Source: Ensifer sp. MPMI2T (GTDB lineage: Bacteria; Pseudomonadota; Alphaproteobacteria; Rhizobiales; Rhizobiaceae). Taken from it: DNA of 64,000 bases. The stretch spans positions 248,001 through 312,000 of the forward strand of contig NZ_SRXN01000001.1 in the NCBI RefSeq assembly GCF_004827385.1, given 5' to 3'. The notes below the pieces were generated by a model. That model was given only the letters and a program-made list of their open reading frames with translations. It was not told the origin of the DNA and made no database searches. This document shows, one piece after another, positions 18,184 to 31,808 of this stretch; the stretch's first letter is position 1; each line of letters starts with the position of its first letter. The position numbers were made by a program, and so were the translations under genes.

Positions 18184-19971
18184 ATGCATCGTTACCGCAG
18201 CCACACCTGTGCCGCCCTCCGCAAGTCGGATGTCGGCTCCACCGTTCGCCTCTCCGGCTGGGTTCACCGCGTCCGCGACCATGGCGGCGTGCTCTTCATC
18301 GACCTGCGCGATCATTACGGCATGACCCAGGTCGTTGCCGACCCAGATTCTCCGGCGTTCAAGACGGCAGAGACTGTGCGCGGCGAATGGGTCCTCCGCA
18401 TTGACGGAACGGTGAAGGCGCGCACCGATGAAACCGTCAACAAGAACATGCCGACGGGCGAGATTGAGCTCTATGCCCGCGAGATCGAAGTCCTGTCGGC
18501 GGCCAAGGAGTTGCCGCTGCCGGTCTTCGGCGAGCCGGAATATCCGGAAGATGTCCGCCTCAAATACCGCTTCCTGGATCTTCGCCGCGAGACGCTGCAC
18601 CGTAACATCGTCAAGCGCACCGAGATCATTTCGGCCATGCGTCGGGGCATGAGCGAGATCGGCTTCACGGAATATACGACGCCGATCCTGACGGCTTCCT
18701 CGCCTGAAGGCGCGCGCGACTTCCTCGTTCCGAGCCGCATTCATCCCGGCACCTTCTACGCGCTGCCGCAGGCACCACAGCAGTACAAGCAGCTTCTGAT
18801 GGTTGCGGGCTTCGACCGCTATTTCCAGATCGCTCCCTGCTTCCGCGACGAGGATCCGCGCGCGGACCGGCTGCCGGGCGAATTCTACCAGCTCGACGTC
18901 GAAATGAGCTTCGTCGAGCAGGAAGACGTCTGGGACACGATGGAGCCGATGATCCGCTCGATCTTTACCGATTTCGCCGGCGGCAAGCCGGTGACCGAAA
19001 AGTTCCCGCGCATTCCGTATGACACGGCGATCCGCAAGTATGGTTCCGACAAGCCGGACCTTCGCAATCCGATCGAGATGCAGGGGGTCACCGAGCACTT
19101 CGCCGGTTCCGGCTTCAAGGTCTTCGCCAACATGATCGCGTCCAACCCGCGGGTAGAGGTCTGGGCGATTCCGGCCAAGACCGGCGGTTCCAGAGCGTTC
19201 TGCGACCGCATGAACGCATGGGCGCAGAGCCAGGGCCAGCCGGGTCTCGGATATATCTTCTGGCGCAAGGAGGGCGAGAAGCTCGAAGGCGCCGGTCCGC
19301 TTGCCAAGAACATCGGCGAGGAACGTACGGAAGCGATTCGCACGCAGCTCGGTCTTGAGGACGGAGACGCCTGCTTCTTCGTCGCCGGCGAGCCGGCGAA
19401 GTTCTACAAGTTTGCCGGCGAAGCCCGCACCAAAGCGGGCGAGGAATTGAACCTCGTCGACCGTGACCGTTTCGAACTGTGCTGGATCGTCGACTTCCCG
19501 TTCTACGAATGGCTGGAAGAAGAAAAGAGAATCGATTTCGCCCACAACCCCTTCTCGATGCCGCAGGGGGGCCTCGAGGCGTTGAATGGCGACGACCCGC
19601 TCTCCATCAAAGCTTACCAGTATGACATGGTCTGCAACGGCTTCGAGATTGCGTCTGGCTCCATCCGTAACCAGCTGCCGGAACTGATGGTCAAGGCTTT
19701 CGAGTTGACTGGTAAATCTCAGCAGGAAGTCGAGGAGCAGTTCGGCGGGCTTTACCGCGCCTTCCAGTACGGCGCGCCGCCGCATGGCGGCATGGCCTTC
19801 GGCATCGACCGTATCGTCATGCTCCTCGTCGGTGCCAAGAACCTGCGCGAGATTTCGCTCTTCCCGATGAACCAGCAGGCGATGGACCTCCTGATGGGCG
19901 CGCCATTGCCGGCGACACCGACGCAGCTGCGCGAGCTGGCAATCCGTCCGATCCCGCAGAAGAAGGACTGA
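18184..19971 (+). CDS. aspS: Aspartyl-tRNA synthetase
   Basis: 595 residues, the bacterial class II type. Domains: N-terminal OB-fold anticodon-binding domain (~1-110, starting [19 protein letters not shown]), catalytic core with motif 2 [19 protein letters not shown] and motif 3 [14 protein letters not shown], and the bacterial GAD insertion domain between (~300-420). It charges tRNA-Asp with aspartate, and in bacteria with a GatCAB amidotransferase may also charge tRNA-Asn. An AGGA ribosome-binding site lies 8 bases before the ATG. A strong hairpin terminator follows. Confidence 0.97.
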   Translation: MHRYRSHTCAALRKSDVGSTVRLSGWVHRVRDHGGVLFIDLRDHYGMTQVVADPDSPAFKTAETVRGEWVLRIDGTVKARTDETVNKNMPTGEIELYAREIEVLSAAKELPLPVFGEPEYPEDVRLKYRFLDLRRETLHRNIVKRTEIISAMRRGMSEIGFTEYTTPILTASSPEGARDFLVPSRIHPGTFYALPQAPQQYKQLLMVAGFDRYFQIAPCFRDEDPRADRLPGEFYQLDVEMSFVEQEDVWDTMEPMIRSIFTDFAGGKPVTEKFPRIPYDTAIRKYGSDKPDLRNPIEMQGVTEHFAGSGFKVFANMIASNPRVEVWAIPAKTGGSRAFCDRMNAWAQSQGQPGLGYIFWRKEGEKLEGAGPLAKNIGEERTEAIRTQLGLEDGDACFFVAGEPAKFYKFAGEARTKAGEELNLVDRDRFELCWIVDFPFYEWLEEEKRIDFAHNPFSMPQGGLEALNGDDPLSIKAYQYDMVCNGFEIASGSIRNQLPELMVKAFELTGKSQQEVEEQFGGLYRAFQYGAPPHGGMAFGIDRIVMLLVGAKNLREISLFPMNQQAMDLLMGAPLPATPTQLRELAIRPIPQKKD

Positions 19972-19987
19972 GGTTCTTAAACGAACA

Positions 19988-20023
19988 AAAATGGCCCGGC
20001 GGTCTCTACCGCCGGGCCATTTT
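19988..20023 (+). terminator. Rho-independent terminator after aspS
   Basis: A 16-bp perfect stem (AAAATGGCCCGGCGGT with its complement), loop CTCT at 20004-20007, and four Ts at the end. Begins 16 bases after the aspS stop; symmetric A and T flanks could let it work in both directions. Confidence 0.9.
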
Positions 20024-20164
20024 GTGACCGAGCAGGCATCGCCTGAGGCCGCACTGCTGCCGCCGCCCCGAAAGTCGCCATCCCGTTGCTCGCCTTGACA
20101 GGATTTCCGTCAAAGCGTTTCCTTTCTCCGCTGCTCCATGGCAGCGTTTTGGGTGGAGTGAACG

Positions 20165-20545
20165 ATGGCGAAGAACGTCAAGGACTTGCTAGCAGAGGCA
20201 AATAGTGTTGTCCCGAAATTGTCGCCCACCGAGGCGGCCGAGAAGATGCGCTCCGGCGATGTGCTCATCGTGGATGTCCGCGATCCGACAGAGGTTCAGC
20301 AGACCGGTAAGATCAAGGGCGCGGTGAACGTCTCGCGGGGGATGCTGGAATTTCGCGCAGACCCGGAAAGCCAATACCACAATCCAGCCTTCCAAAAGGA
20401 CAAGACGGTGCTCTTGCATTGCGCGTCCGGCGGCCGTTCGGCGCTTGCCGGCAAGACGCTGCAGGAAATGGGTTATACGGCAGTATTCAACATCGGCGGA
20501 TTTAAGGATCTGGTCGAGGCCGGCATCGACACGGAACCGGCTTGA
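20165..20545 (+). CDS. Rhodanese-like domain protein
   Basis: 126 residues, a single rhodanese domain. The active-site loop is CASGGRS with the sulfur-carrying Cys86; upstream VDVRDPTEVQQTG and the C-terminal FNIGGFKDLVEAG match the CH2-type elements of the family. It should transfer sulfane sulfur or act in sulfur relay in the cytosol (no signal peptide). A GGTGGAG precedes the ATG by about 7 bases. Flanked by the aspS terminator and a hairpin shared with the convergent groEL, so it is monocistronic. The physiological acceptor is not evident. Confidence 0.9.
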   Translation: MAKNVKDLLAEANSVVPKLSPTEAAEKMRSGDVLIVDVRDPTEVQQTGKIKGAVNVSRGMLEFRADPESQYHNPAFQKDKTVLLHCASGGRSALAGKTLQEMGYTAVFNIGGFKDLVEAGIDTEPA

Positions 20546-20568
20546 GGTGCGCGGTAGCCTCGGCGCTT

Positions 20569-20602
20569 GAAGCACTGGGACGCGGCCGCGCCCCAGTGCT
20601 TC
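20569..20602. terminator. Hairpin between convergent rhodanese gene and groEL
   Basis: GAAGCACTGGG (20569-20579) pairs with CCCAGTGCTTC (20592-20602), with a nested GCGGCCGC palindrome in the loop. No T-run follows on either strand, so its efficiency as an intrinsic terminator is uncertain. Confidence 0.55.
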
Positions 20603-20621
20603 TGAGCGTCGAGTTTGCCTT

Positions 20622-22304
<1,683 letters not shown>

Positions 22305-22401
22305 CTACCGGATCACCGCTGTCATCAAGTCTTCCACGTCCTTGCGTCCACCGGCTCCAAAGCGCACGCCATCGTCCGCTCCCTGAAAAGCCAGGCTGCT
22401 A

Positions 22402-22626
22402 CTACAATTCCTCGTCGTCTTCCTCAGGTGTCAGGATGTCGATCAACGCTGCGACGCGGCCGGCCGGAAGATGGCGGCCTTCGCCGATCAGGGCCTCGTC
22501 ATTGTTGACCCAAGCAATCGCCTCGGCGAGTTCGCTCGCTGTCGCGCCCGTCGCAAGTAGCTCGGCCATCAGCGTTTCGTCGACCGGGCCGAGGATGGCG
22601 GTGATATCCGAATGCTTCAGTCCCAT
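22402..22626 (-). CDS. Small acidic protein of unknown function upstream of groEL
   Basis: 74 residues starting MGLKHSDITAILGPVDE, preceded by a very strong GGAGG ribosome-binding site seven bases before the ATG; the open frame extends 16 codons further but without a better start. The product is soluble, helix-prone and acidic, ending EEDDEEL, with AELLATGATASELAEAIAWVNND in the middle. No domain recognised. It is read in the same direction as groEL with 154 bases between, so the two may be co-transcribed. The strong ribosome-binding site and normal codon use argue that it is real. Confidence 0.7.
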   Translation of the reverse strand: MGLKHSDITAILGPVDETLMAELLATGATASELAEAIAWVNNDEALIGEGRHLPAGRVAALIDILTPEEDDEEL

Positions 22627-22748
22627 GGCGTCCTCCTTCCGTTTCATCGGTCGGGAATGCGCGGTTGTCGGCAACCATACACGAAAATAGATAGGCGACC
22701 GCCGCAGAGCATCAAGCAGCGGATGATATCATTAATCAATCGGGATAG

Positions 22749-22776
22749 AAAAAGCCCGGCAGTGCATCGCCGGGCT
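22749..22776 (-). terminator. Rho-independent terminator for the exported-protein gene
   Basis: Read on the minus strand, AGCCCGGC (22776-22769) pairs with GCCGGGCT (22760-22753), with an 8-base loop, followed by a run of five Ts. It lies 41 bases downstream of the stop of the gene ending at 22817. Confidence 0.85.
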
Positions 22777-22816
22777 CGATCAGGTTTAAACTCTCGCTTG
22801 GCGAGCGCCGCAGGCG

Positions 22817-24010
22817 TTAGTCGTTTGCCGTCACTTTCACGCCTAGAACGGAAGGAATCGTGTTTGGCGCACCCATGGCGGCACCCATGATCATCGGGAA
22901 GGGAACCGGCTTTTCGGGCTTGGCACTGATCGTCAGGCTCTTCGGCCCGTCGAGATAGGCGTTGACGGCAGCGGTAACCTGGTTCTGCAACTCCGGTATG
23001 TTGAGCTGCGCCATCATGATCGGCACCAGCCCCTTCAGCGATTGCGCCAGTTGATCGCCTGAGACGCCCTGCTGGCTGCCGGCGTAGTCGAGCGCCTTCT
23101 TGGTGATCGAAGCGTCGTCAAAGCGGATCGAGGCGCTGTTGAACGTCAATTGCTGCATGAGGCCCATCATCGCGAGCCCCATTGCCTGGCTGGCCTCTTC
23201 CTTGTTCGGATTGGCTTCTGCGGCCTTTGTCGCTTCCTGCAGTGCCTTCATGAACTGCAGCGTATACCCGGAAAAGTCCATGGCGATGTTCAGTCGGCCG
23301 ACATTCTTAAAGTCGAGGGCGTATTCGTCGAGGGCGACGTTGCCGCTCTGCAGTTCCCAACTGCCCTTCATGGTGACTTCGCCGTCGAGCTTGGTCAGCC
23401 CCAGCTTTTCGATTGCTTCCTTCGCTTTGGCGTCCTCGACGTCCGAGAGATCCGCCTTGAGCCCGGCGAGCGTCGCGTCGAAGTCGAAACCGGCATCATT
23501 TTCCTGCCGTGTCAGATTGGCTTCCGTGCTCTCGGCGGTGAATACGTCCTTGCCCTTGACATTGACCGCGATCGGCCCGGTTCCTGCCGTCTCGTAAAGC
23601 AGGATGTCGTTGATCGTGTCGCCGCTGGGATTGCCGGGTATCGACAGTCCACCGATCGACAGGTTCCTTGCGGAGAAGCTGGAACCGTCTTGGCTGACAT
23701 TGATATCCGGGAAGGTAACTGTCTCGGAGTAATAGCCGCCATTCTCGCTCTCTTCGACGCCTTCGAAAGTGACGACACCGATGTTGAGCGCCTCCCCGGG
23801 GTTCGCCGCCGTCTGCAGCTTGACGCCGGTCACCGTGACGACGTCGCCGTTCACGTCCGCCTTGTCGAAGCGGATCGAGGAGCCGTTTGCGGACAAAGCC
23901 GCATCAAGCTTCTTCATCATGTCCGCGCCATCCAGGGCGAAGACGGGGCCGGCAAGTGTGAGAAGGGCGGCGCTCGCCATCATCAGGCGGATCTTGCGCG
24001 TATGCGTCAT
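22817..24010 (-). CDS. Exported protein of unknown function
   Basis: 397 residues from MTHTRKIRLMMASAALL, chosen because AAGGA lies 9 bases upstream; the open frame runs six codons further. A signal peptide ends near AGPVFALDG. The mature part is acidic, rich in beta-strand-like alternation (VNGDVVTVTGVKL, FPDINVSQDGSSFSARNLSIGGL) and has no cysteine cluster or lipobox; it looks like a periplasmic or outer-membrane-associated soluble protein of about 39 kDa. I recall similar proteins as conserved hypotheticals in Rhizobiaceae, but cannot name a function. Followed by its own terminator. Confidence 0.8.
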   Translation of the reverse strand: MTHTRKIRLMMASAALLTLAGPVFALDGADMMKKLDAALSANGSSIRFDKADVNGDVVTVTGVKLQTAANPGEALNIGVVTFEGVEESENGGYYSETVTFPDINVSQDGSSFSARNLSIGGLSIPGNPSGDTINDILLYETAGTGPIAVNVKGKDVFTAESTEANLTRQENDAGFDFDATLAGLKADLSDVEDAKAKEAIEKLGLTKLDGEVTMKGSWELQSGNVALDEYALDFKNVGRLNIAMDFSGYTLQFMKALQEATKAAEANPNKEEASQAMGLAMMGLMQQLTFNSASIRFDDASITKKALDYAGSQQGVSGDQLAQSLKGLVPIMMAQLNIPELQNQVTAAVNAYLDGPKSLTISAKPEKPVPFPMIMGAAMGAPNTIPSVLGVKVTAND

Positions 24011-24027
24011 TATCGAGTTCCTTATCA

Positions 24028-26656
<2,629 letters not shown>

Positions 26657-26659
26657 TCT

Positions 26660-26760
26660 CTGCCGCCGTGCGCGCTTCGGGCGCACAAAGGTCGCTGCCG
26701 CACTTTGAATTGCCACATATTTTGTCCTTAAATCGGCTTCGATTTGAGGCAACATGCAGA
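26660..26760 (-). repeat. Family-B intergenic repeat, diverged copy
   Basis: Aligns by eye over its whole length with the repeat at 61713-61807 and, inverted, with that at 45195-45301: shared blocks are GCGCACAAAGG, GCTGCCGCACTTTGAAT, CCTTAAATCGG and AACATGCAG. It starts three bases after the parC stop. The central stem GTGCGC-GCTTCGG-GCGCAC could serve as the parC transcription end. Confidence 0.65.
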
Positions 26761-26823
26761 CGAAGGCGCGCCACCGGCGCGACCGCGTTTAAGCTCAAGT
26801 TTCTCTCCAGAGGGGTGAATGTC

Positions 26824-27150
26824 ATGGCCGACGCTCTTGACGCAACCTTGCTGGCTCTTGCCGATCCGACGCGCCGCCGCATATTCGAGGTCTTGCTTGC
26901 AGGCGCGACGCGGGTCGCCGAGATTGCTGATGCGGTGGCTGTAAAAGGGGACAACCTTCCCGGGCATCTTGCCACCATGGAAGCTGCCGGATTGATCGTC
27001 CGGCAAGGTGAGGGCGGCGAGATCATCACGGCCGATCCGGCGCCGCTCGAGATCGCGGCCAAGTGGATCAATACCAATCGCGAACTCTGGACGATGCGCT
27101 CGCAGATGCAGAGCGCTTCCTTTGAGTCCGGACCCGGCGAGGCGCAGTGA
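26824..27150 (+). CDS. ArsR-type winged-helix transcriptional regulator
   Basis: 108 residues from MADALDATLLALADPTRRR, preceded by AGAGGGG; the open frame upstream (to 26500) overlaps parC and is not used. The LALADPTRRRIFEVLLAGATRVAEIADAV segment is the classical ArsR/SmtB helix-turn-helix start; recognition helix and wing follow with LATMEAAGLIVRQGEGG. No metal-binding Cys or His pair is visible, so it is more like the metal-free members (such as SdpR-like regulators). No partner gene is adjacent on the same strand; the target is unknown. Confidence 0.82.
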   Translation: MADALDATLLALADPTRRRIFEVLLAGATRVAEIADAVAVKGDNLPGHLATMEAAGLIVRQGEGGEIITADPAPLEIAAKWINTNRELWTMRSQMQSASFESGPGEAQ

Positions 27151-27174
27151 TTGCGCGGCGCGTCGGCCGTGCTC

Positions 27175-28077
27175 CTATCCCAATTCCGCACACGGGATCT
27201 GCGCCTTCATCGCCTTATTGCGCATCTGCCAGAATGAATGGCCGATCAGGGCAAGGACAAGGATGGTTCCTCCAAGGAGCGTCTGCGTCGTCGGTGTTTC
27301 CGAAAAGACGATCCACACCCAAATCGGAGCGAGGATCGTCTCCAGCAGATAGAACATGCCGACCTCCGGCGCGGAAAGATAGCGCGGGCCCGTCGCGAGG
27401 CAGAAGAAGGCGAGGGGGATCATCACCAGGCCGTTGAAGAGAATATAGCCGGGTTCTGCAATCGAAATGCCGCTCGGCGGCAGGAGAACGAATGCGGCAA
27501 TGGCCGGAAAGATCGCGGTCGTCAGCGGCACGAGCGCCATGTCCCGGCCGCTCCTGCGGGCGATGGTGATTGCGCCTGCCAACAGGAAGGCCGAGCAGGC
27601 GGCCATCGCGTCGCCGAACAAGTGTCCGCTCTCCAGCCCATCCTGGACGATCACCCCGACGCCGAGAACCATGATCGCCATCGTCAGCAGCGTGGCGTTC
27701 GAGGGCCGTTCCTTGAGGAAAATCCAGGAGAGGATCGCCGCAAACATCGACGTGAATGCCAGCACGAAGACGACGTTCGCCGTCGAGGTGTTGAACACGG
27801 CGAGCAGGAAGGTGAAGGAGTTGATCGCGTAGAAGAGGCCCGCGACCAGGCCCGCTTTACCAGGGATCAAGGGAACCCGGCGGCCAAGGACCCGATTGAG
27901 CACGAACCAGGCGACAAGCGCGACGAGGAAGGTTGAAAGGCTTCGCAGGGCGAGGATCGACCAGACCTCGCCGTTCGCCGAACGGATAAGCGGAATGTCG
28001 AAGGAAAGGGCGAGGCCGCCGAGGCCAGTGATGGCAAGACCGCGCCGGTGCCGGGCGGCGTCAAAGGAAGGGGTCAA
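27175..28077 (-). CDS. EamA/DMT family permease
   Basis: 300 residues, TTG start four bases after the bpt stop. Ten hydrophobic segments arranged as two repeated five-helix EamA domains: the first opens with LAITGLGGLALSFDIPLIR, the second with MAACSAFLLAGAITIARR. This family (drug/metabolite transporters, RhaT/YdcZ type) exports or imports small metabolites; the substrate is not predictable. The missing classical ribosome-binding site and close spacing suggest translation coupled to bpt. No in-frame ATG exists near the N terminus, which supports the TTG. Confidence 0.85.
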   Translation of the reverse strand: MTPSFDAARHRRGLAITGLGGLALSFDIPLIRSANGEVWSILALRSLSTFLVALVAWFVLNRVLGRRVPLIPGKAGLVAGLFYAINSFTFLLAVFNTSTANVVFVLAFTSMFAAILSWIFLKERPSNATLLTMAIMVLGVGVIVQDGLESGHLFGDAMAACSAFLLAGAITIARRSGRDMALVPLTTAIFPAIAAFVLLPPSGISIAEPGYILFNGLVMIPLAFFCLATGPRYLSAPEVGMFYLLETILAPIWVWIVFSETPTTQTLLGGTILVLALIGHSFWQMRNKAMKAQIPCAELG

Positions 28078-28080
28078 TTC

Positions 28081-28857
28081 TCAGTCCGTTTCGCTGGATG
28101 CGTCATTGTCGCCACAATAGCGCTCCCAACCGCGAGCCATAAGATGCTCCTGCGGCAAAAACTTTGTTTTATACCCCATTTTGCGCGACCCCTTGACCCA
28201 ATAGCCGAGATAGACATGGGGCAGGCCGCGCTCCTTCGCCCGGCGAATATGATCGAGAATCATGTACGTGCCGAGCGAGCGCTCGGAGAGCGCGGGATCG
28301 AAGAAGGAATAGACCATCGACAGGCCGTCGCTCATTCGGTCGGTCAGCGCCGTGGCGATCAACGGTCCCTTGGCCTTTTCGTTGATGCCGTCGCCTTCGA
28401 TGCGCAAGCGGTATTCGATGATCTTGGTATGCACATGCGTGTCCTCGACCATCATGGCGTAGTCGAGTACCGACATGTCGGACATGCCGCCCTTCTGATG
28501 CCGGCGATCGAGATAGCGGCGGAAGAGGTTGTATTGTTCACTCGAGGGTTCGGCGGGGTATTCGGCCGAGATCACGCCGCGATTGGTGGCGAGCACCCGT
28601 CGCATCGAACGCGTCGGCGTGAACTCGTCCGCAAGGATGCGGACCGAGATGCAGGCGCGACAGGTTTCGCAGGCCGGGCGGTAGGCGATGTTTTGGGAGC
28701 GGCGGAAGCCGCCCTGCGTGAGGAGATCGTTTAGTTCCGGGGCCCGCTCGCCCACCATGTGGGTGAAGACCTTTCGCTCCATCTCGTTCGGCAGGTATGG
28801 GCAGGGTGCCGGCGCAGTCAGGTAAAATTGTGGAGACGGTGCGGTCTGCGTGTTCAT
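28081..28857 (-). CDS. bpt: Aspartate/glutamate leucyltransferase (bacterial N-end rule)
   Basis: 258 residues. Bpt transfers leucine from Leu-tRNA to proteins with N-terminal Asp or Glu, marking them for ClpS/ClpAP degradation (family knowledge, eukaryotic ATE1 homologue). The N-terminal domain has the conserved cysteine motif [16 protein letters not shown] and CPYLPNE, and the C-terminal GNAT-like domain has [21 protein letters not shown], both hallmarks of the ATE family. The product is cytosolic. First gene of a two-gene unit with the EamA permease; 131 bases separate it from the RDD gene upstream. Confidence 0.94.
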   Translation of the reverse strand: MNTQTAPSPQFYLTAPAPCPYLPNEMERKVFTHMVGERAPELNDLLTQGGFRRSQNIAYRPACETCRACISVRILADEFTPTRSMRRVLATNRGVISAEYPAEPSSEQYNLFRRYLDRRHQKGGMSDMSVLDYAMMVEDTHVHTKIIEYRLRIEGDGINEKAKGPLIATALTDRMSDGLSMVYSFFDPALSERSLGTYMILDHIRRAKERGLPHVYLGYWVKGSRKMGYKTKFLPQEHLMARGWERYCGDNDASSETD

Positions 28858-28988
28858 CGAACGTGGGGGCCACTCTTCGTGCGGTTACTCATCACAATAG
28901 CATGGCCTAAGAATGAAAAACGTCAACTCACTCGTTTAGGCATTCCTCACGGAATGGCGCTGTAAAGCACGGAGCGAGCCCGCAGGCA

Positions 28989-29453
28989 TCAATAGGCGTC
29001 GCTACGGACCGTAACGGTGCCGATGAGAAGGTCGTGCAAGAGCCGGCCGCGGTCCGTAAAGAGACCGATCAGCAGGATGAGCGGCGTCAACAGGGCGTTG
29101 GCAATCCAGAAGATCACCAGATGGACGATCGCCGTCAGAAAATCCATCGGCCGCCCGTCCGTGCGGGCGATCGCCACGCCCATGATTCTCATGCCCGGCG
29201 AGGCTTGGTCGCGGCCGCCGACCGTCAGCCCGAAGTAGAGCATAGCCACAAGGGCGAAGAGGATGGGATAGAGAAGGAATCCGAGGCCGAGCGTGAGAAT
29301 GCCCAGGAAAAACACGACAACCGCCGCCGGAATCCAGAGCAGTGCGATGATCACATAGTCGATGATGAAGGCAAAGACCCGGCGCGACAGCACGCCCTGA
29401 TAGGCGCGCCAGTCATCGCTCGGGTATCTCACTTGTTCGTTGTGCATGCTCAT
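28989..29453 (-). CDS. RDD family membrane protein
   Basis: 154 residues; the first of two nearby ATGs has a GAGG seven bases upstream. An RDD domain with three hydrophobic helices: VFAFIIDYVIIALLW (with the conserved Arg just before and Asp inside the first helix), FLLYPILFALVAMLYFGL and FLTAIVHLVIFWIANALL, with the GMRIMGVAIARTDG loop between helices two and three that is typical of the family. Function is unknown; RDD proteins have been linked to ion transport in some bacteria. Transcribed separately from hemB, 82 bases away. Confidence 0.87.
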   Translation of the reverse strand: MSMHNEQVRYPSDDWRAYQGVLSRRVFAFIIDYVIIALLWIPAAVVVFFLGILTLGLGFLLYPILFALVAMLYFGLTVGGRDQASPGMRIMGVAIARTDGRPMDFLTAIVHLVIFWIANALLTPLILLIGLFTDRGRLLHDLLIGTVTVRSDAY

Positions 29454-29535
29454 CTGCGTGCCTCACATTGTTGTCGATCAGATATGGGGAATGAGCCCCG
29501 ACAAAACAATGCATGGCTGTAATGCAGTCTGCCAC

Positions 29536-30549
29536 TCAGCGTTTTGCCAGGATACGTGCCACTTCGACCGCAAAATAGCTCAATATCCCATCGCAGCCGG
29601 CCCGCTTGAAGGCAAGCAGCGTTTCCAGCATGACCCGTTCGCCATCGATCCAGCCATTGGCCGCAGCGGCCTTCACCTGCGCATACTCGCCGGAAACCTG
29701 ATAGGCGAAAACCGGCAGGCCAAAGGCCTCCTTCATCCGCCAGCAGATGTCGAGATAGGGGAGGCCGGGCTTGACCATGAGCATGTCGGCACCTTCCTCG
29801 ACATCGAGCGCGGCATCGCGGATTGCCTCGGTGCCGTTGGCCGGATCGATGTAGTAGGTCTTCTTGTCGCCTTTGAGTAGACCGCCGGTGCCGATTGCCT
29901 CGCGGTACGGGCCGTAGAAGGCGGAGGCGAATTTCGTCGCGTAGGACATGATGCCAACGTTCTGGTGGCCGGCTGCGTCGAGCGCTTCCCGGATCGCGCC
30001 GATGCGCCCATCCATCATTTCGGACGGGGCAATGATGTCCGATCCGGCATCGGCCTGCGTCACCGCTGCTCTGGCGACAACCTCGACGGTTTCGTCGTTA
30101 ACGATCTCGCCGTCACGGAGGATCCCGTCATGGCCGTGGCTCGTGAAGGGGTCGAGCGCGACGTCGGTGATGACGCCGATGTTCGGCACCGCCTTCTTGA
30201 TGGCCCGCGTTGCCTGATTGATGAGATTGTCGGCGGCGAGGCTGTTGGAGCCGGTTTCGTCACGCAGCGCCATGTTGATGTTCGGAAACGTGGCGATCGC
30301 CGGGATGCCGAGGTCGGCCGCCTCTTTCACCGCCTCGACAGCCTTGTCGACACTCATGCGGTTCACGCCCGGCATGGCGTCGATCGGCTGGACGATGCCG
30401 CTGCCCGGCACGATGAAGATCGGCCAGATCAGATCGTCGACGGTCAAGCGGTTTTCCTGCACCAGGCGCCGCGTCCAGTCGGCCTTGCGGTTGCGGCGCA
30501 TGCGGCGGTGTCCGGTTATCCTGTCCACAAGATTCGTCTTGTCGTTCAT
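29536..30549 (-). CDS. hemB: Delta-aminolevulinic acid dehydratase (porphobilinogen synthase)
   Basis: 337 residues from MNDKTNLVDRITGHRRMRRN, preceded by AAGGAAG; the open frame upstream is not conserved. HemB condenses two 5-aminolevulinate molecules to porphobilinogen in haem synthesis. The two Schiff-base lysines lie in YATKFASAFYGP and MVKPGLPYLDI. The metal site reads DVALDPFTSHGHDG: the cysteines of the zinc type are replaced by Ala and Asp, the pattern of the Mg-dependent enzyme known from Bradyrhizobium. Divergent from the DUF6163 gene with 166 bases between. Confidence 0.95.
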   Translation of the reverse strand: MNDKTNLVDRITGHRRMRRNRKADWTRRLVQENRLTVDDLIWPIFIVPGSGIVQPIDAMPGVNRMSVDKAVEAVKEAADLGIPAIATFPNINMALRDETGSNSLAADNLINQATRAIKKAVPNIGVITDVALDPFTSHGHDGILRDGEIVNDETVEVVARAAVTQADAGSDIIAPSEMMDGRIGAIREALDAAGHQNVGIMSYATKFASAFYGPYREAIGTGGLLKGDKKTYYIDPANGTEAIRDAALDVEEGADMLMVKPGLPYLDICWRMKEAFGLPVFAYQVSGEYAQVKAAAANGWIDGERVMLETLLAFKRAGCDGILSYFAVEVARILAKR

Positions 30550-30715
30550 CGCGCCGCTTCCTTCTTCATTTGCACTGAGAACGCGCTTTACCATGTACCG
30601 CCGTCGGTTGAAAACCAAACAGCCTCGCCCCCGCGTGCGGCATTTGCTCCCGGCTTTCCCTAAGACAGGGGGCAGTTCCGGTTCTTGCCGGTGGATCTAA
30701 GGAGATACTCGGCCT

Positions 30716-31165
30716 ATGTTGCCGCGCATGCTTCACGATTCTGCTCATGTGCCGAAGCCGTCGCTGACCGAAGTGCTCTTCGGCTGGTTCCTGCGCCTGG
30801 TGTCGGCGTCCTGCTTCTGGTTCGCCTTGAACTATTGGGCACTCCTCATCGGCTTCTCCCACGGTGGCGCCGGCCGGTTCGATCTTCTGCCGCCGGAATG
30901 GCGCGCTGCGGCCACCGCCCTTGCCGTTGTCTACCCGGTCGCCGCGATCGGGCTGTGGCTTTTGGTTTCCTGGGGGCCTGTAGTCTGGGTCCTCGCCGCG
31001 GCAATCGAGATCGCCGTACACGAATTTTACCCCGGCATTTTCGGCGCGCGGCCTTTGCTTCTCGTCTTTCACGGTGCCGTTGCCGTGACCTTCGTTCTTT
31101 TCCGCGTTGCCCTTTTCGTGCAGCGACTGCGGCATGCGCGCAAGGTAAGGGTTGATTCACCCTGA
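30716..31165 (+). CDS. DUF6163 family membrane protein
   Basis: 149 residues with four predicted transmembrane segments (VLFGWFLRLVSASCFWFALN, ATALAVVYPVAAIGLWLLV, PVVWVLAAAIEIAVH, LLLVFHGAVAVTFVLFRVAL). I recognise it as a small conserved alphaproteobacterial membrane protein family, DUF6163, of unknown function. An AAGGAG lies 11 bases upstream of the chosen ATG; a second ATG follows four codons later. It precedes ldtR by 130 bases on the same strand, an arrangement worth noting because LdtR controls envelope functions, but no experimental link is known to me. Confidence 0.8.
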   Translation: MLPRMLHDSAHVPKPSLTEVLFGWFLRLVSASCFWFALNYWALLIGFSHGGAGRFDLLPPEWRAAATALAVVYPVAAIGLWLLVSWGPVVWVLAAAIEIAVHEFYPGIFGARPLLLVFHGAVAVTFVLFRVALFVQRLRHARKVRVDSP

Positions 31166-31295
31166 GACAGGCTCGCCCGACGGTAAGTTCATGTTAAGGC
31201 TGCGGTTTAAGTAGAATTTTATACGTATTCGATAGGGTCTCACTCAAGGCGGGAAGACAAACAGACACCGCCAAACAAAACAGTGAGGCAGTCAA

Positions 31296-31808
31296 ATGAA
31301 CACGAAAATGAAGCCGCAGGCAGTTGCGCCCCGAGACCCGCAGGAAGAAACAATCCGTGGTCTCTACATGGAATCCCTTCACCTTGTCGAGCGTCTGCAT
31401 CGCCGCCTGCTCGACGTCATCAAGGACGAGTTTGACCGCCAGGGCCGTAGCGACGTCAATGCCGTCCAAGCGCTGTTGCTCTTCAACATCGGCAACTCCG
31501 AACTGACCGCCGGCGAACTCCGCTCGCGTGGCTATTATCTCGGCTCGAACGTTTCCTACAACGTCAAGAAGCTGGTCGATCTGGGTCTCATCAACCATCA
31601 GCGCTCCCGCGTTGACCGCCGCTCCGTCCGCATCAGCCTGACCGAAGAGGGCCAGGAAATCGCCGAAACCGTCGCGAAGCTCTACGAGCGCCACATCGGC
31701 TCGATCCAGAAGGTCGGTGGCATCGGTTCCGACGAATTCACCCAGATGAACAAGCTCCTGCAGCGTCTCGACCGCTTCTGGAACGATCAGATCCTCTATC
31801 GCCTCTGA
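31296..31808 (+). CDS. ldtR: LdtR, MarR-family regulator of L,D-transpeptidase
   Basis: 170 residues, GAGG seven bases before the ATG. A winged-helix MarR fold: helix-turn-helix LTAGELRSRGYYLGSNVSYNVKKLVDLGLI and wing SRVDRRSVRISLTEEG, with dimerisation helices at both ends. I recognise it as LdtR, studied in Liberibacter asiaticus and Sinorhizobium meliloti, where it activates the adjacent ldtP and other envelope and stress genes and is sensitive to small aromatic ligands. The ligand-binding Thr/Ser region cannot be mapped precisely by eye. It is followed by a 349-base gap before ldtP on the same strand, consistent with a separate, regulated ldtP promoter. Confidence 0.92.
   Translation: MNTKMKPQAVAPRDPQEETIRGLYMESLHLVERLHRRLLDVIKDEFDRQGRSDVNAVQALLLFNIGNSELTAGELRSRGYYLGSNVSYNVKKLVDLGLINHQRSRVDRRSVRISLTEEGQEIAETVAKLYERHIGSIQKVGGIGSDEFTQMNKLLQRLDRFWNDQILYRL

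Noticed and set aside
18046..19785. 579-codon minus-strand frame opposite aspS
   Set aside because: aspS is certain; the antisense product has no start context or domain.
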